Shown here: piece by piece, positions 57,690 through 64,000 of the stretch
Layout of the letters: each line of letters starts with the position of its first letter
Numbering within the stretch: the first letter of the stretch is position 1
Assembly: GCF_016598615.1 (NCBI RefSeq)
Contig: NZ_CP066831.1
Location: 2,108,001 to 2,172,000, forward strand
DNA: 64,000 nucleotides
Origin: Streptomyces liliifuscus
Lineage (GTDB): Bacteria; Actinomycetota; Actinomycetes; Streptomycetales; Streptomycetaceae
Reading direction: 5' to 3'
Notes under the pieces: generated by a model
The model's input: only the letters and a program-made list of their open reading frames with translations
Databases searched by the model: none
Told to the model about the DNA's origin: nothing
Translations under genes and position numbers: made by a program

Positions 57690-58460
57690 TCACGTCAGCA
57701 CCACGCGCACGCCCGCCTCCTCCAGGGCCGACCGCGTCCCGGCGTCCGCCGGTCCGTTGGTCACCACCACGTCCAGTTCCTCGGGCCCGCAGACCTTGGC
57801 CATGCCCGTGCCCGGGAACTTGGCGCGGTCGGCGAGCAGGACGACCCGGTCGGCCGCCTTGATCATGGCCCGCTTGACCGGCACCTCGACGACCGTCGTG
57901 TCCATCACCTGCCCGCCGGGCCGCACTCCACTGGTGCCGAGGAAGAGCCAGTCCGCGTGCAGCTGACGCAGGTTGTCCTCGGTGAGGAAGCCGACCAGTG
58001 AGCGGTACTCGCGGCGGACCATGCCGCCGAGCAGCACCAGTTCGATGCCCTCGTCGTCCACCAGCTCCTCGTAGACCACGAGGTTGCTGGTGATCACGGT
58101 GATCCGGCGGCCGTGCAGCTGCCGGGCCAGCCGGTAGGCGGTGGTGCCGATGTCGAGCAGGACCGACTGGCCGTCCTCGACCATCGCGGCGGCGCGTTCG
58201 GCTATGGCGTCCTTCTCGGCCACGCGCACCTCGGCGACCTCGGCGAAGGGCTGGTCGCCCTCCTCGGCGACCGCCCCGCCGTGCACGCGGGTGAGCAGCC
58301 CCTCCTCCTCCAGTTTGAGCAGGTCACGCCGGACTGTGGCGGGGCTCACACCCAGCTGCTCCGAGAGGTCGGTGACGGCTGCGGGGCCCCCGTTGCGCAG
58401 GGCCCGCAGGATGAGTTGATGTCGTCGCTCTGCCAGCACGCGCTGAACAGTACTCGTCAT
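57690..58460 (-). CDS. DeoR-family regulator
   Basis: A 256-residue DeoR-type repressor. The N-terminal helix-turn-helix is AVTDLSEQLGVSPATVRRDLLKLEEEGLLTRVHGGA, and the C-terminal sugar-phosphate sensor has LLDIGTTAYRLARQL, VITSNLVVYEEL and LGGMVRREYRSLVG. DeoR proteins respond to phosphorylated sugars, in agreement with the PfkB kinase gene opposite. The ATG at 58460 is preferred over a TTG two codons earlier. It is divergent from the kinase-importer operon and presumably controls both sides. Confidence 0.9.
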   Translation of the reverse strand: MTSTVQRVLAERRHQLILRALRNGGPAAVTDLSEQLGVSPATVRRDLLKLEEEGLLTRVHGGAVAEEGDQPFAEVAEVRVAEKDAIAERAAAMVEDGQSVLLDIGTTAYRLARQLHGRRITVITSNLVVYEELVDDEGIELVLLGGMVRREYRSLVGFLTEDNLRQLHADWLFLGTSGVRPGGQVMDTTVVEVPVKRAMIKAADRVVLLADRAKFPGTGMAKVCGPEELDVVVTNGPADAGTRSALEEAGVRVVLT

Positions 58461-58587
58461 TCGCAATCATTTCTATGCTCAGTTCTGCTCGACTCTTGCC
58501 AAATCAGCCGGAGGCGCGCACGATCCTGTCCACCGAAACACGATCCCGTGCATCGAAAGTGAAGAGTTTTGACGAGAGGATGCGCTC

Positions 58588-59652
58588 GTGGGTGACGAAC
58601 GGCCCGACGCGCGGCCCGATGTGCTGCTGACCGGGCTGCTCTTCTACGACCTCGTCCTGACCGGTCTGGGCAAGCCGCCGACCCCCGGCGAGGAGATCTG
58701 GACCGACGGGATGGGCACGAGCCCCGGCGGGATCGCGAACCTGGCCGTGGCCGCGGCCCGCTACGGCCTGAGGACGTCTCTGGCCACGGTGTTCGGCGAC
58801 GACTACTACGGCGCCCACTGCCGTGAGGTCCTCGCGGAGCAGGAGCACATCGACCTCTCGCTCTCCCGTACCGCGGACGGCTGGCACACCCCGGTCACCG
58901 TCTCGATCGCGTACGGACACGACCGCGCCCTGGTCACCCACGGCCAGGAACCCCCGTACTCGCAGGACGCGTTGATGGGTGACCCGCCCGCCGCGCGCAC
59001 GGCCCTCGTGCACATCGAGGCCGAACCCCGCGAGTGGCTCGCCAAGGCGGCGGCGAACGGTACGAAGATCTACGCGGACGTCGGCTGGGATCCCACCCAG
59101 CAGTGGTCCTCGGCCCTCCTCGACCAGCTCGCCCTGTGCCACGCCTTCGTCCCGAACGACACCGAGGCGATGGCGTACACCCGCACCGACACCGCGGCCG
59201 ACGCGCTCTCCAAGCTCTCCGAGCTGGTGCCGGTGGCCGTGGTCACGCGCGGCGGTGACGGCGCGATCGCCGTCGACCAGATGACGGGCGAGTACGCCGA
59301 CGTACCCGCCCTCGCCACCGAGGTCCTGGACGCGACGGGTGCCGGAGACGTCTTCGGCGCGAGTTTCGTCGCGGCCTCCCTCGGCGGCTGGCCCCTCGAA
59401 GAGCGGCTGCGCTTCGCGGTGCTGGCCGCCGGACTGTCCGTACAACGGCACGGCGGGGCTCTCGCCGCGCCCGGCTGGTACGGCGTCCACGAGTGGTGGC
59501 GGTCGGTCCAGAACACCGGAAGTTCCAAGAACACCGAACTGCGGCGTGCGTACGGCTTCCTGGCCGACCGCATGCCCGCGGACCCCGGCCCGCCGGTCCC
59601 CCACGCCCCGGTGACCCCACCCGCCCCCCACGGCATTCCTGATCTCCCCTGA
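58588..59652 (+). CDS. PfkB-family carbohydrate kinase
   Basis: A 354-residue ribokinase-like sugar kinase. The N-terminal substrate region has GTSPGGIANLAVAAARYGLRTSLATVFGDDYYG, and the catalytic anion hole with the base is LDATGAGDVFGASFVAA (DATGAGD at about 248-254). The C-terminal 25 residues are Pro-rich. The GTG at 58588 is taken as start. It heads the operon with the ABC importer genes and GH2, so it probably phosphorylates the sugar these enzymes release. Confidence 0.87.
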   Translation: MGDERPDARPDVLLTGLLFYDLVLTGLGKPPTPGEEIWTDGMGTSPGGIANLAVAAARYGLRTSLATVFGDDYYGAHCREVLAEQEHIDLSLSRTADGWHTPVTVSIAYGHDRALVTHGQEPPYSQDALMGDPPAARTALVHIEAEPREWLAKAAANGTKIYADVGWDPTQQWSSALLDQLALCHAFVPNDTEAMAYTRTDTAADALSKLSELVPVAVVTRGGDGAIAVDQMTGEYADVPALATEVLDATGAGDVFGASFVAASLGGWPLEERLRFAVLAAGLSVQRHGGALAAPGWYGVHEWWRSVQNTGSSKNTELRRAYGFLADRMPADPGPPVPHAPVTPPAPHGIPDLP

Positions 59653-59689
59653 TGCGAAGACCGAACACATCCGAAAGGCGGTGGGAGCT

Positions 59690-60976
59690 GTGCGGCTCTC
59701 ACGAAGGGGCCTGCTCCGCGCGGGTCTGGCCGGTACGGCCGCCACGGCGCTCGGCGGCCTGGCGTCCGGCTGCGCCGTACCGACCGGCTCGACCGGCCGG
59801 AACATGGTCCTGTGGTACTGGAGCGGCGGGCTGAGCGACACCGTCGTCAAGAAGGCCAAGGCGCGCTACGACTCGTCGGTCGACCTGGACGCGATCCAGA
59901 TCGGCGGCTACTACCGCTCCAAGCTGATCACCACGATGACCGGCCAGGCCCACATCCCCGACATCGCGGGGCTCAAGGGCGAGGACATGGCGTCCTATCT
60001 GCCGAACGCCGACCAGTTCGTCGATCTGCGAACGCTCGGCGCCGAGAAGCTCAAGAGCCAGTACCTGGACTGGAAGTGGCAGCAGGCGGTCGCACCGGAC
60101 GGCAGCCTCATCGGCTTCCCCATCGACGTGGGCCCGGTCGTGCAGTACTACCAGCCGGCGGTCTACGAGAAGGCCGGGCTGGCGTACGAACCGGACGACG
60201 TGTCCTCGGAGATGAACACCTGGGACAAGTTCTTCGCGGCCGGTGAGCAGCTCAAGAAGCGCATCCCGGGCACGTACATCCTGACCGACGTCGGCAGCGT
60301 CTTCGAGATGTCGATCGGCCAGGGGACCACCCGGTATGTGAACCGGGACAAGCACTTCATCGGCGACGGCGAGCACGTACGCGTCTGCTGGGACCGTGCG
60401 GTGGAGGCCAAGCGGCGCGGGATCGTCTCCGACCTCGTGACGGGCACCCCCGACTCCATCTCGGCCACCGAGAAGGGCCGGCTGCCGAGCCAGCTCAACG
60501 CCTCCTGGGCGGCCGGTGACCTCAAGCTCCAGTACCCGAAGACCAAGGGCAGATGGCGGGTGGCGAACTGTCCGGGCGGCCCGTCGAACGTCGGCGGCTC
60601 GTTCCTGGCGATCACCAAGGCGTGCCGCGAACCCGAGAAGGCCTTCGAGATCATCACCTGGCTGCTCAACGCGGACAACCAGGCCCAGGGCTTCGTCGAC
60701 GCCGGACTCTTCCCGTCGACCCCCGCCTCGTACGACATGAAGAAGCTGCGCGAGCCCGACCCGTTCTTCGGCGACCAGATCACGATGGACGTCTACGGGC
60801 CGGCCGCGGAGAAGATCCCGGTCGCCTTCAACAGCCCGTTCGACGTGGCTCTCGGGCAGCCGATCAAGGACGAGATCAAGAACGTCGGCGTCCTCGGCAA
60901 GGACCCCAAGAAGGCCTGGAGGGACGCCATGAGCAAGTGCCGGCGCATCGCGGACCACCTGGGGGTGAGTCACTGA
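59690..60976 (+). CDS. Sugar ABC importer, binding lipoprotein
   Basis: A 428-residue family 1 extracellular sugar-binding protein. The Tat-type signal SRRGLLRAGLAGTAATAL leads to the lipobox LASGC (Cys28). The mature part begins MVLWYWSGGLSDTVVKKAKARYD and contains GSFLAITKACREPEKAFEIITWLLNADNQAQ near residue 300, typical for MalE-like proteins. The GTG at 59690 directly begins the signal; a GTG nine bases earlier is possible. The stop overlaps the ATG of the first permease gene by one base. Confidence 0.86.
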   Translation: MRLSRRGLLRAGLAGTAATALGGLASGCAVPTGSTGRNMVLWYWSGGLSDTVVKKAKARYDSSVDLDAIQIGGYYRSKLITTMTGQAHIPDIAGLKGEDMASYLPNADQFVDLRTLGAEKLKSQYLDWKWQQAVAPDGSLIGFPIDVGPVVQYYQPAVYEKAGLAYEPDDVSSEMNTWDKFFAAGEQLKKRIPGTYILTDVGSVFEMSIGQGTTRYVNRDKHFIGDGEHVRVCWDRAVEAKRRGIVSDLVTGTPDSISATEKGRLPSQLNASWAAGDLKLQYPKTKGRWRVANCPGGPSNVGGSFLAITKACREPEKAFEIITWLLNADNQAQGFVDAGLFPSTPASYDMKKLREPDPFFGDQITMDVYGPAAEKIPVAFNSPFDVALGQPIKDEIKNVGVLGKDPKKAWRDAMSKCRRIADHLGVSH

Positions 60977-61938
60977 TGGCTACCGTGCCCCTGGTCGAGA
61001 AGCCCCCGGCGCCCGCCGTGGAGCCACCCACCCCCAACCCCAGGAAGAGCATCAGGAGTTACTGGCGGCTGTACGCCGCGATCTCGCCCTTCTATCTGCT
61101 GTTCCTCGCCTTCGGTCTGATCCCGGTCGGCTTCTCGCTGTATCTGTCGTTCCACCGCTGGGACGGTCTGGGATCGATGCAGTACGCCGGGCTGTCGCAG
61201 TACAAGTACCTGCTGTCGGACACCGACTTCTGGAGTTCGATCGGCAACACGATCATCATCTGGGCGCTGGCCACCTTCCCCATGATCTTCCTGGCGATGG
61301 TGACGGCCGTGATGCTCAACTCGGCGGTGCGCTTCAAGAAGATCTACCGCTTCGCGTTCTTCCTGCCCAACGTCACCTCGGTGGTGGCCGTCGCGATCAT
61401 CTTCGGCTCGGTCTTCTCCACCAACTTCGGCCTGGTGAACGCGCTTCTGCAGGCGGTCGGTCTCGACCAGGTGGCCTGGCTGAACACCCCCTGGGGCATC
61501 AAGGTCGCCATCGCGACCCTGATGACCTGGCAGTGGACCGGCTACAACGCGATCATCTTCCTCGCCGGACTCCAGACGATCCCCGGTGAGCTGTACGAGG
61601 CCGCGCGTGTGGACGGCGCCGGACCCGTCCAGACCTTCTTCCGGATCACGCTGCCGATGATGCGGCCCGTGCTGCTCTTCGTCCTCGTGATCTCGACGGT
61701 CACCGGACTGCAGAGCTTCTCCGAACCCCAGGTGCTGCTGCAGACCACGGCCAACGAGTCGACGTTCTCCGGCGGCCCCGACCACGCCGGCCGGACGATG
61801 GTCCTCTACTTCTTCCAGCAGACCTTCGACAACAACGACTTCGGTTACGGCGCCGCCGTGGCCTGGGGCATCTTCCTCGTCGTCGTCATCTTCTCGATCA
61901 TCAACTGGCGCTTGGTGCAGCGCCGGGGCGAAGACTAG
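60976..61938 (+). CDS. Sugar ABC importer permease, MalF-like
   Basis: A 320-residue permease with six helices after a Pro-rich cytoplasmic N terminus of about 30 residues. AISPFYLLFLAFGLIPVGFSLYLSFHRW is the typical first helix and ELYEAARVDGAGPVQTFFRITLPMMRPVL the EAA loop. It pairs with the next gene product. Confidence 0.87.
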   Translation: MATVPLVEKPPAPAVEPPTPNPRKSIRSYWRLYAAISPFYLLFLAFGLIPVGFSLYLSFHRWDGLGSMQYAGLSQYKYLLSDTDFWSSIGNTIIIWALATFPMIFLAMVTAVMLNSAVRFKKIYRFAFFLPNVTSVVAVAIIFGSVFSTNFGLVNALLQAVGLDQVAWLNTPWGIKVAIATLMTWQWTGYNAIIFLAGLQTIPGELYEAARVDGAGPVQTFFRITLPMMRPVLLFVLVISTVTGLQSFSEPQVLLQTTANESTFSGGPDHAGRTMVLYFFQQTFDNNDFGYGAAVAWGIFLVVVIFSIINWRLVQRRGED

Positions 61939-61952
61939 GGAGGCCCGTCACC

Positions 61953-62849
61953 ATGACAATCACCGATGTCAAGCCCACCGAGTCCGAGCCCGGCAAGGCC
62001 AGGCACGGCAAGAACAAGCGCATCGACGGCACCCGGCGCAGGGGCATCGCCCTCCACGCCTCGCTGATCCTCGGCGTGCTGCTCTCCGCGTTCCCGTTCT
62101 ACTGGGCCGTGATCATGTCGACGCACTCGTCGACCGAGATCTTCTCCTACCCGCCGAAGCTGCTGCCCGGATCGCACCTCGGCGACAACCTCAGCAAGCT
62201 CTTCGACAGCATCGACTTCTTCGGGTCGATGTTCAACTCGCTGCTCGTCGCCACCACGGTGACGGTCCTCGTGCTCTTCTTCGACTCGCTGGCCGCGTTC
62301 GTCTTCGCGAAGTTCAGCTTCCCGGGCCGGGGAGTGCTGTTCGCCATGATGATGATGATCTTCATGGTGCCTGCCCAGCTGCAGGCCATCCCGCAGTTCG
62401 TGATCATGGCGAAGCTCGGCTGGATCGGCTCGATGACCTCGCTGGTCGTGCCGGCCGCCGCGAACGCGTTCGGCATCTTCTGGATGCGGCAGTACATGAA
62501 GAGCGCGATCCACGACGAGCTGCTCGACGCCTCCAAGCTCGACGGGGCGAGCTTCATGCGCCAGTACTGGCACGTGGCCCTGCCCGTCGTGCGGCCCGGT
62601 CTCGCCTTCCTCGGCATCTTCACGTTCATGGGCCAGTGGAACGACTACGCCTGGCCGTTGATCGCCCTCACCAACCCGGACAACGTGACCCTCCAGGTCG
62701 CGCTGTCGCAGCTCAACGGCGTCCACGGCACCACGGACTACGGGATGGTCATGACGGGTGCGGTACTGGCCCTCATCCCGCTGCTGATCGTCTTCGCGAT
62801 CGGCGCCAAGCAGATCATCGCGGATCTCGGCAAGGGAGCCATTCGCTGA
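61953..62849 (+). CDS. Sugar ABC importer permease, MalG-like
   Basis: A 298-residue permease, second half of the channel. The EAA loop is DELLDASKLDGASFMRQYWHVALPVVRPGL, and the C-terminal helix ends KQIIADLGKGAIR. No ATPase gene is in the cluster; Streptomyces often share one MsiK-type ATPase among sugar importers. The ATG at 61953 lies 14 bases after the previous stop, and the stop overlaps the ATG of the GH2 gene. Confidence 0.87.
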   Translation: MTITDVKPTESEPGKARHGKNKRIDGTRRRGIALHASLILGVLLSAFPFYWAVIMSTHSSTEIFSYPPKLLPGSHLGDNLSKLFDSIDFFGSMFNSLLVATTVTVLVLFFDSLAAFVFAKFSFPGRGVLFAMMMMIFMVPAQLQAIPQFVIMAKLGWIGSMTSLVVPAAANAFGIFWMRQYMKSAIHDELLDASKLDGASFMRQYWHVALPVVRPGLAFLGIFTFMGQWNDYAWPLIALTNPDNVTLQVALSQLNGVHGTTDYGMVMTGAVLALIPLLIVFAIGAKQIIADLGKGAIR

Positions 62850-64000
62850 TGCGACGCGATCACCTGATCGCCCTGCGCCCCTGGGAGGCACCCGAGGTGA
62901 CCTCCTGGGGGCGGCTGGCCATGAACGCGGTGGACCGGCGCTCCGGTGCGCTGTCCCTGGACGGCTCCTGGCACTTCCAGCTGCTGCCCTCGCCCATGGG
63001 CTGCTCGGGCGAGTGGACCCGGACCGAGGTGCCGGGCACCTGGACCACGCAGAGCGGCGACGACCTGCCGCAGTACACCAACGCGCAGATGCCGTGGGGC
63101 GAGTTCCCGCCCGCCTCGCCCGCCGCCAACCCGACGGGCATATACGAGCGTTCCGTCGACATCCCCGCCGAGTGGGCAGGCCGCCGGATCGTGCTCCAGG
63201 TCGGCGCGGCCGAGAGCGTGCTCCTGGTCCATGTGAACGGCAAACCGGTCGGCATCTCCAAGGACTCCCACCTCGCGGCCGAGTTCGACCTCTCCGACGT
63301 CGTACGCCCCGGGGACCCGGCGACCGTACGGTTCACCGTCGTCAAGTGGTCCGACGCCTCGCACATCGAGGACCAGGACCAGTGGTGGCACGCCGGCATC
63401 ACCCGCTCGGTGCTGCTGTACGCGACCGACCCGCTGTATCTCGCGGACGTGACCGTGCGGGCCCGGCGGGACGGGCGGCTCCGGGTCGACTGCCAGGTGC
63501 GCGACGCGGCCGGACCGCTGCCGCCGGGGTGGTACGTCACCGGGGCGGTGGACGGTCAACTCCTCGCCCAGGACACCGAGTTCGACCGCTTCAACGCCGA
63601 GGACATGCGGGTGTCCGACTTCCTCGGTGAGGCCCGCCTGCGGGGCACCGTCGAGAACGTGTGGCCGTGGTCCGCCGAGACGCCCGAGTTGTACGACCTG
63701 ACCGTGCGACTGCACCGGGCCGACGGCTCGGTCGCCGACACCTCGCACCACCGGGTCGGATTCCGGGACGTCGAGATCCACGGCCGGGACCTGCTGGTCA
63801 ACGGCGAGCGCGTCTACATCCGGGGCGTCAACCGGCACGACTTCCACCCGCTGACCGGTCGCACGGTCACCACCGAGGACATGCGCGCGGACCTGGTCGT
63901 CATGAAGCGCTTCGGCTTCAACGCGATCCGCACGGCCCACTACCCGAACGACCCGACGCTGTACGACCTCGCCGACGAGCTGGGTTTCTACGTCGTGGAC
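62849..64000 (+). CDS. Glycoside hydrolase family 2, beta-galactosidase-like, 5' part
   Basis: The frame opens with an ATG at 62849 that shares the TGATG of the permease stop and continues to the window end (384 codons seen). It shows the GH2 sugar-binding domain (LDGSWHFQLLPSPMG, VPGTWTTQSGDDLPQYTNAQMPW, NPTGIYERSVDIP), the immunoglobulin-like domain (VENVWPWSAETPELYDLTVRL) and the start of the catalytic barrel (FRDVEIHGRDLLVNGERVYIRGVNRHDFHP, MKRFGFNAIRTAHYPNDP). It has no signal peptide. The catalytic glutamates lie beyond the window. LacZ-like length of about 1000 residues is expected. Confidence 0.9.
   Translation, partial: MRRDHLIALRPWEAPEVTSWGRLAMNAVDRRSGALSLDGSWHFQLLPSPMGCSGEWTRTEVPGTWTTQSGDDLPQYTNAQMPWGEFPPASPAANPTGIYERSVDIPAEWAGRRIVLQVGAAESVLLVHVNGKPVGISKDSHLAAEFDLSDVVRPGDPATVRFTVVKWSDASHIEDQDQWWHAGITRSVLLYATDPLYLADVTVRARRDGRLRVDCQVRDAAGPLPPGWYVTGAVDGQLLAQDTEFDRFNAEDMRVSDFLGEARLRGTVENVWPWSAETPELYDLTVRLHRADGSVADTSHHRVGFRDVEIHGRDLLVNGERVYIRGVNRHDFHPLTGRTVTTEDMRADLVVMKRFGFNAIRTAHYPNDPTLYDLADELGFYVVD

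Overview
This 64 kb window is very GC-rich, densely coding chromosomal DNA with pervasive GTG and TTG starts, TGA/GTG overlaps between genes, Tat-type lipoproteins and several DUF2510 and MmyB-like proteins. The gene content and the pcaV-pcaIJFHGBL order point to a Streptomyces (or close actinomycete) core or arm-proximal chromosome. No tRNA, rRNA, CRISPR array or prophage was seen. No gap between genes exceeds 300 bases.

Layout. (1) 1-2.5 kb: the 5' end of a LigD-type polymerase gene diverges from an ATP-dependent DNA ligase (LigC type), both of bacterial NHEJ, followed by a DUF3048 lipoprotein. (2) 2.5-9.7 kb: the MarR regulator PcaV diverges from a tightly coupled protocatechuate/beta-ketoadipate operon pcaI-J-F-H-G-B-L. 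(3) 9.7-14.2 kb: a 12-copy 7-bp tandem repeat, a LAL-type ATPase that lacks the usual C-terminal LuxR helix-turn-helix, and a divergent MHS-family transporter. (4) 14.2-22.5 kb: anmK, a DUF2510 membrane protein, a TetR regulator facing a PAP2 phosphatase/DMT transporter pair across a perfect 20-bp inverted repeat, a DUF2510/scramblase-like protein, and a Tat-exported phosphocholine-type phospholipase C. (5) 22.7-29.3 kb: a phosphonate operon on the minus strand (FAD oxidoreductase, phosphonatase-like HAD hydrolase, 2-aminoethylphosphonate-type ABC importer) with a GntR/UTRA regulator. (6) 29.4-37.8 kb: a GlxA-type regulator with an HD-domain protein, then a vanillate-demethylase-type operon (vanA, a 77-aa Cys/His protein, vanB), an IclR regulator and a divergent NMT1-type ABC importer with two well-formed operator/promoter sites. 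(7) 37.8-43.8 kb: an MmyB-like ligand-binding protein, then an XRE regulator / ImmA-IrrE peptidase / seven-helix membrane protein / FAD monooxygenase cassette and an alpha/beta hydrolase. (8) 44-53 kb: Sfp-type phosphopantetheinyl transferase, metallophosphoesterase, an FkbH / acyl carrier protein / E2-type acyltransferase operon, an ATP-grasp ligase, a TnpB-like element and a sulfotransferase. (9) 53.2-64 kb: a glycan cluster with GH38 alpha-mannosidase, GH4, DeoR regulator, PfkB kinase, a three-gene sugar ABC importer and a GH2 enzyme cut by the window end.

How the genes work together. The vanAB-type oxygenase would release protocatechuate from a methoxylated aromatic, which the pca operon takes to acetyl-CoA and succinyl-CoA; the ABC importer beside the IclR gene is a likely aromatic acid uptake system. 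The phosphonate operon uses an FAD enzyme instead of the PhnW transaminase to feed a PhnX-like hydrolase. The 44-53 kb block is the least understood: it holds the carrier-protein tools for loading and modifying a small acyl unit, next to a PPTase that could prime the carrier, but no ketosynthase. It is the best candidate here for an undescribed pathway. All functions are inferred from sequence patterns and family knowledge; no database search was run.
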